DNA of 64,000 nucleotides from Dyella solisilvae (GTDB lineage: Bacteria > Pseudomonadota > Gammaproteobacteria > Xanthomonadales > Rhodanobacteraceae), in assembly GCF_003351225.1 (NCBI RefSeq), contig NZ_QQSY01000006.1, positions 33,504 through 97,503 on the forward strand, read 5' to 3'. The notes below the pieces were generated by a model. The model had not been told where the DNA came from and did no database searches. It worked only from the letters and a program-made list of their open reading frames with translations. Shown in pieces: positions 1 through 8,056 of the stretch (within the stretch, counting starts at the first letter, position 1; each line of letters begins with the position of its first letter). The translations under genes and the position numbers were made by a program.

Positions 1-1492
1 CCGCGTGGTGATGACGCCGGAGATGCTGGACCTGCAGTGGAATTCGGTATCGCTGTACCCGGCCGGTTATTTCGCCAAGCGCGTCAACGCCGAGACCAGC
101 GTGACCTTCCCGGCGGGCTGGCAGTATGGCAGCGCGCTGGAGCTGGCCTCGCGCGACGGCGACACGGTGCACTTCAAACCGATCAACTTCGAAGACCTGG
201 TCGACTCGCCGATCTACGCGGGCAAGTACTTCAAGCGCGTGGACCTCGACCCGGGCGCCAAGACGCCGGTGTTCCTCAACATCGTCGCGGATGATCCGAA
301 GTTCCTCGAGATCAAGCCGGAGCAGCTGAAGGTGCATCAGAACCTGGTGCAGCAGATGTACAAGCTGTACGGCGCGCACCACTACAACCACTACGACTTC
401 CTGTTCTCGTTGAGCGACAAGATGTCGGGCAACGGCCTCGAGCACCATCGTTCGAGCGAGAACGGCGTGGGCACCGGCTACTTCACCGAGTGGGACAAGA
501 GCATGATCATGCGCGACCTGCTCTCGCATGAGTTCAACCACTCCTGGGACGGCAAGTACCGTCGCGGCGCCGATCTCGCCACGCAAAACTTCAACGTGCC
601 GATGCAGGACAGCCTGCTGTGGGTGTACGAGGGCCAGACCCAGTTCTGGGGCTATGTGATGGCCGCGCGCTCGGGGCTGTGGAGCCACGACGAGGCGATC
701 GACATGCTGGCCAACGTGGCCGCCACCTACGACCGCGGCCGTCCGGGCCTGCAGCAGTGGCGCAACGTCCAGGACACCACCAACGACCCGATCATCGCGA
801 TGCGCCGCCCGCTGCCGTATCGCAACTACCAGATGAGCGAGGACTACTACTCCGGTGGTCAGATGATCTGGCTCGACGTCGACGGCAAGCTGCGTGACCT
901 CACCGGCAACAAGCGCTCTATCGACGACTTCGCCAAGTCGTTCTTCGGCATGAAGAACGGCGAGTGGGACGTCAACACTTACGTCTTCGAGGACGTGGTG
1001 AAGACGCTCAACGACATTGCGCCGTTCGACTGGACCACCTACCTGCGTGAGCGTCTGGATGGCCATGGCCCGATCATCGGCGGCTTCGAAGCGAACGGCT
1101 GGAAGCTGGTCTACAACGACAAGCCTTCGGCCGCGGCCAAGGCCGTGGAAACGCGTCTGGGCGGCGCCAACCTCACCTACTCGCTGGGCGTGTCGGTGGG
1201 CAAGGGCGGCGACATTGTCGACGTGCTGTGGGACGGCCCCGCCTTCAAGGCCGGCCTGTCGCCGGGCATGAAGCTGATCGCGGTGAACGGCAAGGAATAC
1301 TCCAGCGACGCCGTCAAGGATGCGGTCACCGCCGCGGCGAAGGACAAGAACCAGCCGGTGGAACTGCTGGTGAAGAACTTCGATGAGTACAAGACGCTGC
1401 GCATCGACTACCACGACGGCCTGAAGTACCCGCACCTGGAACGCATCGAGGGCAAGGCCGACCGCCTGTCCGAGCTGCTCAAGGCGCGCTGA
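1..1492 (+). CDS. M61 family glycyl aminopeptidase-like protein (5' end outside window)
   Basis: The reading frame is open to the first base, so the N-terminus lies before the window. Counting from the GTG at position 5, a gluzincin HEXXH motif (HEFNH) is at about residues 175-179, and a PDZ domain (about 385-475) closes the protein before the C-terminal stretch ending LLKAR. This order (beta-rich N-terminal domain, thermolysin-like catalytic core, PDZ) is typical of the M61 glycyl aminopeptidase family, usually exported. It is a clear paralogue of the complete 652-residue M61 protein at 14425-16383: both share the SLYPAGY, YFKRVDL, NFNVPM and YYSGGQM blocks. By comparison about 160 residues, including the signal peptide, are missing upstream. 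Family assignment is firm; substrate unknown. Confidence 0.9.
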   Translation, partial: RVVMTPEMLDLQWNSVSLYPAGYFAKRVNAETSVTFPAGWQYGSALELASRDGDTVHFKPINFEDLVDSPIYAGKYFKRVDLDPGAKTPVFLNIVADDPKFLEIKPEQLKVHQNLVQQMYKLYGAHHYNHYDFLFSLSDKMSGNGLEHHRSSENGVGTGYFTEWDKSMIMRDLLSHEFNHSWDGKYRRGADLATQNFNVPMQDSLLWVYEGQTQFWGYVMAARSGLWSHDEAIDMLANVAATYDRGRPGLQQWRNVQDTTNDPIIAMRRPLPYRNYQMSEDYYSGGQMIWLDVDGKLRDLTGNKRSIDDFAKSFFGMKNGEWDVNTYVFEDVVKTLNDIAPFDWTTYLRERLDGHGPIIGGFEANGWKLVYNDKPSAAAKAVETRLGGANLTYSLGVSVGKGGDIVDVLWDGPAFKAGLSPGMKLIAVNGKEYSSDAVKDAVTAAAKDKNQPVELLVKNFDEYKTLRIDYHDGLKYPHLERIEGKADRLSELLKAR

Positions 1493-1506
1493 GGCAAACG
1501 CTCTTT

Positions 1507-1640
1507 CCCTCTCCCCTCGGGGGAGAGGGCAGGGTGAGGGGCGGGTGCTTGCACAGACGCTAAATCAGGCGCGCTTTGATGTCGCCATATCGCGAGATTG
1601 ACCCCTCGCCCCAACCCTCTCCCCGGAGGGGAGAGGGAGC
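1507..1640. repeat. Composite hairpin repeat, copy A (134 bp)
   Basis: Two short hairpins, each built from CCCTCTCCCC and its complement (1507-1529 and 1615-1637), flank an ~85-bp core that starts GGGTGAGGGGCGGGTGCTTG and ends near a CCCCTCGCCCCAA block. A second copy of the same length and layout is at 35557-35690. Half-copies (a single hairpin) are at 6961-6988 and about 63674-63697. The arrangement resembles BIME-type REP pairs. It lies just downstream of the M61 gene. Confidence 0.75.
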
Positions 1641-1660
1641 TGAAGGATGAGGATCGACTA

Positions 1661-1689
1661 AAAAAGGCGGCACCTTGTGCCGCCTTTTT
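1661..1689. terminator. Bidirectional rho-independent terminator
   Basis: Perfect 13-bp stem (AAAAAGGCGGCAC, 1661-1673) with a 3-nt loop and its complement at 1677-1689, giving a T-run on either strand. It ends the M61 transcript and insulates the tRNA gene. Confidence 0.85.
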
Positions 1690-1782
1690 GCCTTCCCGTC
1701 TCCCAGCGGGCGACCCGTAGGGGAGAGGCAGGCGGCGCAACAGGGGTTGCCGCACCCTCGGCCACTCCCGCCCCAACTCCGC

Positions 1783-1788
1783 TATACT
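1783..1788 (+). promoter_or_regulatory. Probable -10 box of the tRNA-Arg promoter
   Basis: TATACT lies 42 bp before the tRNA 5' end. I see no good -35 hexamer at 16-18 bp, so the promoter call is tentative. Confidence 0.4.
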
Positions 1789-1829
1789 GCGCGTCCGCCG
1801 CGTGTTTCGATGCGTGCGTGGATGCTCAA

Positions 1830-1906
1830 GCGCCCGTAGCTCAGCCGGATAGAGTAGTGGCTTCCGAAGCCATTGGTCGGGGGTTCGAATCCCTCCGGGC
1901 GCGCCA
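1830..1906 (+). tRNA. tRNA-Arg (anticodon CCG)
   Basis: A 77-nt cloverleaf: acceptor arms GCGCCCG (1830-1836) and CGGGCGC (1896-1902), discriminator G, encoded CCA at 1904-1906. The T-arm contains GGTTCGAATCC. The anticodon stem GTGGC/GCCAT encloses loop TTCCGAA, so the anticodon is CCG, reading the CGG arginine codon that is common in GC-rich genomes. No disruption seen. Confidence 0.97.
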
Positions 1907-1920
1907 TCTTCCTGACGAAA

Positions 1921-1947
1921 CGGCCTCCGCCACGCGGGGGCCGTTTT
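1921..1947 (+). terminator. Terminator downstream of tRNA-Arg
   Basis: Stem CGGCCTCCGC / GCGGGGGCCG (one G:T pair) followed by TTTT at 1944-1947, 14 bp past the CCA end of the tRNA. Confidence 0.75.
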
Positions 1948-1984
1948 GCTTTGGGCGTCGGACTGCTGTCACCGGCCCGGGCGC

Positions 1985-2021
1985 AAAAAAATCCCGCCGC
2001 TGGCATGTCGCAGGCGGCGGG
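1985..2021 (-). terminator. Terminator of the TonB-dependent receptor gene
   Basis: On the minus strand the GC stem CCCGCCGC/GCGGCGGG (2014-2021 with 1993-2000) is followed by a seven-T run (A-run at 1985-1991 on the plus strand), about 60 bp past the receptor stop codon. Confidence 0.85.
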
Positions 2022-2079
2022 AGTCAGGGTGGCGCCGCACGCCGCTCTCCCGATGGGCGCGGCGGCAGCTCGGTGGTGT

Positions 2080-4587
2080 TTAGAACTTCACGCGGAACTC
2101 CACGCCATACATGCGCGGCGGGGTGATGTACGCGTAAGGCGTGCCAAGCACGGACTGCGACACCGTGCCGAGGCCGGTGACATAGCGCTGGTTGAACAGG
2201 TTGTTGACGTAGGCGGCCACGCCCCAGCGGCCGCTGTTGGACGTCCAGTCCAGGCGCATGTCGGTGCGGTGCTGGGCCTGGTTGAGGTCGAAGTTGGTCG
2301 GCAGCGAGCACTTGCCCTGGTACACCGAGGCGTCGTTGCAGCGCAGCGGGCCGCGGAAGCCGTAGATCACGTCGTAGGTGAGGGCGCCGTTGGCGATGTC
2401 GTGCCACGTGTAGGCGGCGCTCACCGAGTAGGACAGCTTCGGCTCGCCCACCGGCTGGCCCGACACGTTGGCGTAGACGATCTGGTTGGCGGTGTTCAGC
2501 CCGATCGGCACCTGCGCGTTGGTGTAGGTCTGGTCGATGTAGCCGCCGTTGAAGCTCAGGCGCAGGTTGTCGATCGGCGCCCACTGCACCTGCAGGTCCA
2601 CGCCGGTGGCCTTTTCATTGGTGTTGCTGACCTGATACTCGGGCACGTTGAAGCCGGCCGTGGACGGGATCACCGTCAACGTCTGCACGTTGTCGTAGCG
2701 GTAGTGGTAGATCGAACCGTTGACCAGCAGGTTGTACTCGGGGAAGGTCGCCTTGATGCCGGTTTCCAGGTTCCACACCTTCTCGGGTGCGAATTCCGCG
2801 CCCGGCTCGGTGCCGTCGAAGCCGCCCGCCTTGTAGCCCTTGGCCAGCGATGCATAGGCCATCATGTCCGGCGCGAACTTGTACGACAGCACCAGGCGCG
2901 GGCTGGTGTCGTTCCAGCGACCCCTGCCGTCCACCGTCTGATTGACCGCGGTGGCGAAGATCTGGTTCTGCTGCAGCAGCGCCACCAGTTGCTGGCCGGT
3001 CACCTTGCCGCCGGTAAGCAGCGAGACCAGGTTGAGCAGGCCGGCGGCCTGCATTTGCGCCAGCGTCGCGTCCAGCTCAGGCGCCGAGCGCGTCGGCGTG
3101 TACCACGTGAAGTCCTTCTGGTCGTGGGTGAAGCGCAGGCCGGTGGTGAGGTCCCACTGGTCGTTGAGGTGCCAGATCACGTCGCCATACAAGGCGCCGG
3201 CGCTGTAGTGGCCGGTGTTGTAGATCGTCTCGGTCCACTTGTCGCCCAGCAGGTTGTAGGGCAGGTTCAGCGCCTGCAGCACCGAATTGAAGTAGCCGAA
3301 GATGGTGCCGGTGGGCGTGTACTGCTTGCCCACGCCGGTGTTGAGCGCCAGCGTGTCGTAGGTGTCGGTGTTCACGCGCGCCAGGCTGGTCTGGTCGGTG
3401 TCTTCCTTGTAGTAGCTGGCCCCGGCGATCCAGTCCATCAGGTCGGTGTTGCCGGCGAACTTGAACTCCTGGTACCAGGTGTGGCCCGAGCTGATTACGC
3501 CGGTGTTGAGGTACTCGGTGACCTGCTGCAGGCCGGTGCCGCTTTCCACGTGCGACATGTCATAGCCGGTCCAGTTGGTGGTGGAGGTGAGGCTGCCCCA
3601 ACCGAAATTGTGGTCGATGGTGAGGGTAGCGTCGTTGTAGTTGCGCTCCTCGCGACCGTCGGTGGCGCTGTTGTAGAACGGCGCGTGCCGCGGGTCGTAG
3701 TAGGTGCCCGGGTCGGGCGGGAACGGCGCGCGCGCATACAGGTCGTTGGCGGGCAGCGGGATCAGCCCCATGTCGATGCGCGAGGGCTGCTTCACACGAT
3801 CGTGGTCGTAGGCAAGCTGCACCTGGGTGTCCGGCGTGATGTTCCAGCGGTACACCACGCGTGCGCCCCACTCGTCGTCCTTGCCGTAGTGCTGGCCGGT
3901 AGCGGCGTCCTTGAGCCAGCCGTCGCTCTGGTTGTCGACCACGCTCACGCGCAGCGCCATGTCCTTGTTGAGCGGGATGTTCACCAGCGCATCGGCGTAG
4001 CGCCTGCCGTAGTCGCCGAAGCGCACGCGGGCGTCGCCTTCGAACTTGTCGGTGGGCTCGTTGGTGATGATGGAGATGGCGCCGGCGGCGGTGTTGCGGC
4101 CGAACAGCGTGCCTTGCGGGCCCTTCAGCACCTCGACGCGGGCGACGTCGTTGAAGGCCATCAGCGAGCCGCCGTTGCGCGTCTGGTAGATGCCGTTGAT
4201 GTACACGCCCACCGCCGAATCGGTACCGATGCCGAAGTCGTCGGTTTCGATGCCGCGCAGGCGGTAGGTGGGCTGGGTGGCGTCGGTGTTGTCCACCACC
4301 AGGCCTGGCACGAACAGGTTCATGTGGCTCAGGTCGGTCGCCGCCACGGTGTCCAGTTCCTTGGCGGTGACAATGTTCATGGCGATCGGTACCGCCTGCA
4401 TTTCCTGCGTGCGGCTCTGCGCCGTCACGGTGATCTGCTCGAGCCGGGTGGCGTTGCTGGAGGAGGGCTTCTGGTTGCCGCTGTCGCTCTGGGCGGGTGC
4501 TGCGGTGTTGGCGTCCTGGGCGAGTGCGGCGCCGGCGAAAAGCACGCAGGCAACGGCGGAGGCAAGCCCTCTCTTGCGGATCAGCAT
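2080..4587 (-). CDS. TonB-dependent receptor
   Basis: An 835-residue outer-membrane receptor. It has a signal peptide (MLIRKRGLASAVACVLFAGA, cleavage near ALAQ), an N-terminal plug beginning at the TonB-box-like ITVTAQ segment near residue 50 with the usual plug blocks (LRGIETDD, GVYINGIYQTR, VEVLKGPQGTLFGRN), then a long beta-barrel ending in phenylalanine (FRVKF), the normal C-terminal outer-membrane signal. The family imports siderophores, vitamins or glycans using TonB energy. The absence of a FecR/sigma pair or nearby utilisation genes leaves the substrate open; the sequence style is that of the iron-complex/nutrient receptors abundant in Xanthomonadales. It is transcribed alone, with a terminator just downstream, and is divergent from the sulfur operon. 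Confidence 0.93.
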   Translation of the reverse strand: MLIRKRGLASAVACVLFAGAALAQDANTAAPAQSDSGNQKPSSSNATRLEQITVTAQSRTQEMQAVPIAMNIVTAKELDTVAATDLSHMNLFVPGLVVDNTDATQPTYRLRGIETDDFGIGTDSAVGVYINGIYQTRNGGSLMAFNDVARVEVLKGPQGTLFGRNTAAGAISIITNEPTDKFEGDARVRFGDYGRRYADALVNIPLNKDMALRVSVVDNQSDGWLKDAATGQHYGKDDEWGARVVYRWNITPDTQVQLAYDHDRVKQPSRIDMGLIPLPANDLYARAPFPPDPGTYYDPRHAPFYNSATDGREERNYNDATLTIDHNFGWGSLTSTTNWTGYDMSHVESGTGLQQVTEYLNTGVISSGHTWYQEFKFAGNTDLMDWIAGASYYKEDTDQTSLARVNTDTYDTLALNTGVGKQYTPTGTIFGYFNSVLQALNLPYNLLGDKWTETIYNTGHYSAGALYGDVIWHLNDQWDLTTGLRFTHDQKDFTWYTPTRSAPELDATLAQMQAAGLLNLVSLLTGGKVTGQQLVALLQQNQIFATAVNQTVDGRGRWNDTSPRLVLSYKFAPDMMAYASLAKGYKAGGFDGTEPGAEFAPEKVWNLETGIKATFPEYNLLVNGSIYHYRYDNVQTLTVIPSTAGFNVPEYQVSNTNEKATGVDLQVQWAPIDNLRLSFNGGYIDQTYTNAQVPIGLNTANQIVYANVSGQPVGEPKLSYSVSAAYTWHDIANGALTYDVIYGFRGPLRCNDASVYQGKCSLPTNFDLNQAQHRTDMRLDWTSNSGRWGVAAYVNNLFNQRYVTGLGTVSQSVLGTPYAYITPPRMYGVEFRVKF

Positions 4588-4753
4588 AAGTTGGAAATTC
4601 CCCTGGGTGTGCGGACAAGGCGCGCGGTCATCGCGGCGCCGATGTTTCCCCCATGGCGCCGTCGATACGTCCGCGCATGTTCACTTGCCCGCCGCAGGCA
4701 TGTATAGGTGCGGCGCAGCAATCGACGCGGAAAGCACGCCAGGCGGCGCACCC

Positions 4754-4782
4754 TTGAACAGGGTCGGGTCGGGCTATATATT
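4754..4782 (+). promoter_or_regulatory. Sigma-70-type promoter of the persulfide operon
   Basis: TTGAAC at 4754-4759 and TATATT at 4777-4782 are separated by exactly 17 bp. This is the best promoter match upstream of the YeeE genes, and its -10 hexamer lies inside the palindromic operator. Confidence 0.7.
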
Positions 4783-4799
4783 AGCAAGTGCGAATATAT
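4776..4799. promoter_or_regulatory. BigR/SqrR-type palindromic operator
   Basis: A 24-bp AT-rich imperfect palindrome: half-sites ATATATT (4776-4782) and AATATAT (4793-4799) around a 10-bp centre that itself has three symmetric positions (10 of 12 base pairs match). It stands out sharply from the GC-rich surroundings and covers the -10 box. BigR-type ArsR repressors are known to bind AT-rich palindromes at their own operon promoter, and such a repressor is encoded at the end of this operon. Binding is inferred. Confidence 0.75.
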
Positions 4800-4817
4800 G
4801 AATATGAGGAGGCCTGC

Positions 4818-5249
4818 GTGCATCCCTGGCTGTTGGCCGCCATTGGCGGCGTGTTGATCGGACTGGCGGCGGTCGTGCTGATGGCGGCGCTGGGTCGCAT
4901 CGCCGGCATCAGTGGTATCGCCAGCGGCTTGCTGGCTGGAGCGGCGGCCGGCGATCGCGGATGGCGCGTGGCCTTCGTGGCCGGACTGGTGGCGGCGCCC
5001 CTGCTTTTGCTGCTGGTGCGCGGCGACAGCGGCATCGGTTCGCCACAGGTGGCCTGGCCGTGGATGGTCGCGGCCGGATTACTGGTGGGCTTTGGTACCC
5101 GCCTGGGCGGCGGCTGCACCAGCGGCCATGGCGTATGCGGCATGGCCCGACTGTCGCCGCGCTCGCTGCTGGCCACCGTGGTGTTCATCGTGTTTGGCGT
5201 GATCACGGTGTACGTGACGCGTCATCTGTTCGGAGGCCTGGCCGCATGA
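4818..5249 (+). CDS. YeeE/YedE-family half-transporter, first subunit
   Basis: Small membrane protein (~143 residues) of the YeeE/YedE (sulfur transport) family, of the half-length type that works with a second half encoded next. It has four or five hydrophobic segments and the family motif GGGCTSGHGVCG with cysteines that in YeeE proteins pass thiosulfate or other sulfur species. I prefer the GTG start at 4818, preceded by AGGAGG at 4807-4812; the upstream in-frame GTG at 4788 lies inside the operator. The stop overlaps the next start (ATGA), indicating coupling. Its operon with a persulfide dioxygenase suggests sulfide/thiol handling rather than sulfur assimilation; that role is inferred. 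Confidence 0.85.
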   Translation: MHPWLLAAIGGVLIGLAAVVLMAALGRIAGISGIASGLLAGAAAGDRGWRVAFVAGLVAAPLLLLLVRGDSGIGSPQVAWPWMVAAGLLVGFGTRLGGGCTSGHGVCGMARLSPRSLLATVVFIVFGVITVYVTRHLFGGLAA

Positions 5250-5674
5250 AATACCTGCCCGCCTTGTTGGCCGGCCTGCTGTTCGGGTTCGGTCTGGCCC
5301 TCGCAGGCATGACCCAGCCGGCCGTAGTGCTCGGCTTCCTCGACGTGTTCGGCGCCTGGAATCCGCGCCTGCTGTTCGTGATGGCCGGCGCCGTGCTCAC
5401 CACCGCCATCGGCTATCGGCTGGTTTGGCGCCGCGCGCAGCCGTGGCTGGCGCCGCGCTTCAGCCTTCCCGACACGCGCCATATCGACGCGCGTCTGGTG
5501 GGCGGCGCCGCGCTGTTCGGTATCGGCTGGGGCATCGCCGGCTACTGCCCGGGTCCGGCCCTGGCTTCGCTTGGGGCAGGCCTGTGGTCGGTGTGGCTGC
5601 TGATGGCCGCGATGGCGATCGGTTGGTGGCTGGCGGCGCAGTTGCCCGCACGCAGTGACGCGAAGCGAGGTTGA
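5246..5674 (+). CDS. YeeE/YedE-family half-transporter, second subunit
   Basis: A 142-residue membrane protein, second half of the split YeeE/YedE pair (DUF6691-like). Four hydrophobic stretches are visible, starting at the N-terminus (LPALLAGLLFGFGLALAGM). The conserved blocks GLALAGMTQPAVVLGFLD and GIGWGIAGYCPGPAL include the family cysteine. The start codon overlaps the stop of the preceding gene by 4 bp, and the stop is 5 bp before the dioxygenase ATG, so all three are translated from one message. Split YeeE pairs next to BigR/Blh-type genes are known in Xylella and related bacteria. Confidence 0.85.
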   Translation: MKYLPALLAGLLFGFGLALAGMTQPAVVLGFLDVFGAWNPRLLFVMAGAVLTTAIGYRLVWRRAQPWLAPRFSLPDTRHIDARLVGGAALFGIGWGIAGYCPGPALASLGAGLWSVWLLMAAMAIGWWLAAQLPARSDAKRG

Positions 5675-5679
5675 GCCCC

Positions 5680-6546
5680 ATGAAACGTCCCGAGGTCAAG
5701 TCGTTCTTCGACGAGGCGAGCAATACCTTCAGCTACGTGGCGTGGGATCCGGCGACGGCGAAGGCCGCGGTGATCGACAGTGTGCTGGACTACGACGCCG
5801 CCTCGGGCTGCACGCACCATGAGTCGGCCGACGCCATCATCGATTTTGTCGAGGCCAGCGGCCTTGAGGTGGAGTGGGTGATCGACACCCACGTGCATGC
5901 CGATCACCTCTCGGCTGCGCCGTATATTCGTTCCCGCCTGGGCGGACGGCTCGCCATCGGTGAACACATCCGCCACGTGCAGGAGACGTTCGGCAAGCTG
6001 TTCAACGCGGGCGACGAGTTTGCCCGTGACGGCAGCCAGTTCGACCACCTGTTCAAGGACGGCGACACCTACCGGCTGGGCGAGATCGACGCCGTGGCCC
6101 TGCATACGCCGGGCCATACGCCGGCCTGCATGACCCACGTGATCGGTGACGCCGCTTTCGTGGGCGACACCTTGTTCATGCCCGACTACGGCACGGCGCG
6201 TTGCGATTTTCCCGGTGGCGACGCACGCGTGCTGTACCGCTCGATCCAGAGGCTGTTCGAGCTGCCCGACGACACCCGCCTGTTCATGTGCCATGACTAC
6301 AAGGCCCCGGGACGGGACGCGTTCGCCTATGAGACCACCGTGGCGGCGGAGCGGCGGGGCAATGTCCATGTGCGGGAGGGCACCGGCGAGGACGCCTTCG
6401 TGCAGATGCGCACCGCGCGTGACGCCACGCTTCCCGTGCCGCGCCTGCTGCTGCCTGCCGTGCAGGTGAATATGCGCGCAGGGGAGTTGCCGCCGCGCGA
6501 GGACAACGGCATCAGCTACATCAAGATTCCGCTCAACGCGCTGTGA
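5680..6546 (+). CDS. blh: MBL-fold persulfide dioxygenase (Blh/ETHE1-like)
   Basis: A 288-residue metallo-beta-lactamase-fold enzyme expected to oxidise glutathione persulfide to sulfite and glutathione with a mononuclear iron. The metal-binding motif THVHADH is at residues 70-76, with GHTPACMTH (H146) and GDTLFMPDYGTARCD (D163) further on; this last block is characteristic of the ETHE1/Blh persulfide dioxygenase branch rather than glyoxalase II. There is no fused rhodanese domain. The ATG at 5680 is preceded by GCGAGG; a TTG nine bases earlier overlaps the preceding stop and is less likely. It sits between the split YeeE pair and a BigR-like repressor, the classical H2S-detoxification arrangement. 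Confidence 0.9.
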   Translation: MKRPEVKSFFDEASNTFSYVAWDPATAKAAVIDSVLDYDAASGCTHHESADAIIDFVEASGLEVEWVIDTHVHADHLSAAPYIRSRLGGRLAIGEHIRHVQETFGKLFNAGDEFARDGSQFDHLFKDGDTYRLGEIDAVALHTPGHTPACMTHVIGDAAFVGDTLFMPDYGTARCDFPGGDARVLYRSIQRLFELPDDTRLFMCHDYKAPGRDAFAYETTVAAERRGNVHVREGTGEDAFVQMRTARDATLPVPRLLLPAVQVNMRAGELPPREDNGISYIKIPLNAL

Positions 6547-6586
6547 TGCCGATGAACCGTCCACGCCTGATCCAACGGGCCAACGC

Positions 6587-6937
6587 ATGAGCCGTGCACT
6601 GAAATCGCCAGCGTCGCGCTCGCGCAAGACCGCCGTGGATATCGACGCGATGCAGCGCCATGCCGACGAGGCGGTGGCCGTGCTCAAGGCCATGGGCAGC
6701 CCGAACCGGCTACTGCTGTTGTGCCAGTTGCTCGAGGGCGAGCGTTCGGTAAATGAACTGGCCGAGGCGCTGGGCCTGGCGCAAAGCGTGGTGTCGCAAC
6801 ACCTTTCCCTGCTGCGGCGCGACGGGCTGGTGACCGGCCGCCGCGATGGCCAGTCGATCTTCTATGCGATCTGCGATGCCCGCGTACATGGCCTGATGGC
6901 CACGCTGTTCGAATTGTTCTGCGCCGGGCGCGCCTGA
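6587..6937 (+). CDS. bigR: BigR/SqrR-like ArsR-family persulfide-sensing repressor
   Basis: A 116-residue winged-helix protein of the ArsR family (helix-turn-helix around residues 53-80: SVNELAEALGLAQSVVSQHLSLLRRDGLV). It carries Cys46 in helix alpha-2 (LLLLCQLL) and Cys112 in the last helix (LFCAG). Their spacing of 66 residues equals that of the sensing pair of BigR (Cys42/Cys108), which forms a disulfide or polysulfide bridge on exposure to persulfides and releases DNA. A third cysteine (C96) is also present. It is the last gene of the YeeE-YeeE-dioxygenase operon (40-bp gap) and probably represses it through the palindrome at 4776-4799. Confidence 0.88.
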   Translation: MSRALKSPASRSRKTAVDIDAMQRHADEAVAVLKAMGSPNRLLLLCQLLEGERSVNELAEALGLAQSVVSQHLSLLRRDGLVTGRRDGQSIFYAICDARVHGLMATLFELFCAGRA

Positions 6938-6960
6938 GGACACACACTGACCTGCCGCAT

Positions 6961-6988
6961 GCCCCCTCTCCGCCGCGGGAGAGGGGGC
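6961..6988. repeat. CCCTCTCC-type hairpin (single unit)
   Basis: Perfect 11-bp stem GCCCCCTCTCC (6961-6971) / GGAGAGGGGGC (6978-6988) with a 6-nt loop and no T-run. It belongs to the same hairpin class as the ends of the 134-bp composite repeats and sits between the convergent repressor and CsbD genes. Confidence 0.6.
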
Positions 6989-6999
6989 GTGGAAAGTGA

Positions 7000-7206
7000 T
7001 CAGTGATGGCGTATCTGTTTCTCGAAGGCCTTGACCTGCTTTTCGGCCTCATCGCGAGCCATGCCGTAACGCTCCTGCAGCTTGCCGGAGAGGTATTCGG
7101 CGTTGCCTTCGGCCACCCTGAGGTCGTCGTCCGTGAGCTTGCCCCAGTGCTGCTTGATCTGGCCGCTCAATTGCTTCCAATGGCCCTGGATCGTGTCTTG
7201 GTTCAT
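7000..7206 (-). CDS. CsbD-family stress-response protein
   Basis: A 68-residue hydrophilic protein matching the CsbD family (PF05532): N-terminal helix with the typical W-x-Q-x-x-G-x-x-K pattern ([17 protein letters not shown]), the [10 protein letters not shown] turn and a second charged helix. CsbD proteins are small, abundant and induced by general stress; their molecular role is unclear. The ATG is preceded by GAGGA at a proper distance. It is monocistronic and divergent from the HdeD-like gene. Confidence 0.88.
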   Translation of the reverse strand: MNQDTIQGHWKQLSGQIKQHWGKLTDDDLRVAEGNAEYLSGKLQERYGMARDEAEKQVKAFEKQIRHH

Positions 7207-7482
7207 GGCGTGTCCTCGTGCTCAGTGGGGAAACGCAATGCGCATTGCGGGGAGCGATTCGAGCAAGCGGCGAGTTAAGCGCGCGTGCCCGCCACGTGGC
7301 GGCAGGTGGCGACGGTTCACGGGCGTATGACGGGGGCTTGATACCGCATTCGCGTCGCGTCGACATCGAAGATGCGTCGATGGTGTCTCGGCGTCTCGGG
7401 CGACAGGGGAGCGTCGGGGCCATGGATCGATTCCACAGCGGGCCGACCAGGGTCCGCTTCTCTACGTCATGGAGGTACGCGT

Positions 7483-8034
7483 ATGAGTTCCGTATTGCGG
7501 CACGGAGTTGGACGTACCGGCTGGGTGCTGATCTTCTACGGCATCATCTCGATCGTGTTCGGCTTCACTGCGCTGATCTGGCCGGGCAAGACGGTGGTCG
7601 CCCTGGCCTGGGCCTTCGGCGTGATGGCGCTGGCCGAGGGCATCATCAGCCTGTTCGCCCTGTTCCGGCGCGAGGTGGCGATTTCGCGAGGCTGGCTGGT
7701 GCTGTACGCCATCGCCTCGATCGTGTTCGGCCTGCTCGCCATCATGCATCCGCTGGCGGTGGTCAAACTGTTGCTGGTGTTCCTTGCGGCCTGGCTGATC
7801 GTGGCGGGCGTCTACCGCATCATCTTCGCCGTTCGCGTGCGCAAGGAGATCAAGGGCGAGTGGATGATCGCGCTGAGCGGCGTGCTGGCCATCGTGCTGG
7901 GCTTCATGTTCATGGCCTACCCGGTGGCCGCCTTGCTCACCGTGGCGATCTGGATCGGCGCGGCGGCGCTGGTCTACGGCATCCTGCAGCTCGTCGCGGG
8001 CGTGCGGATGCAGCGGTTCAAGCGCGCGCTCTGA
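7483..8034 (+). CDS. HdeD-family membrane protein
   Basis: A 183-residue integral membrane protein of the HdeD/DUF308 family with six hydrophobic segments in three similar pairs (for example WVLIFYGIISIVFGFTALIWP, residues ~13-33). In E. coli HdeD is linked to acid resistance; here only family membership can be claimed. The ATG at 7483 has GGAGG 8 bp upstream and begins the conserved hydrophobic part, so I reject the upstream start at 7372. A stress-type pairing with the divergent CsbD-like gene is plausible. A strong terminator follows. Confidence 0.85.
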   Translation: MSSVLRHGVGRTGWVLIFYGIISIVFGFTALIWPGKTVVALAWAFGVMALAEGIISLFALFRREVAISRGWLVLYAIASIVFGLLAIMHPLAVVKLLLVFLAAWLIVAGVYRIIFAVRVRKEIKGEWMIALSGVLAIVLGFMFMAYPVAALLTVAIWIGAAALVYGILQLVAGVRMQRFKRAL

Positions 8035-8056
8035 GTCTTCCGGCCCGCAAACAAGG

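Noticed and set aside
1873..4707. 944-codon open frame on the plus strand, antisense to the TonB receptor
   Set aside because: Val/Arg/His-rich translation with no family features, running through the tRNA 3' half; a by-product of GC-rich codon use in the receptor gene.
4788..4817. Upstream GTG start for the first YeeE half-transporter
   Set aside because: It lies inside the palindromic operator/-10 region; the GTG at 4818 has an AGGAGG at proper distance.
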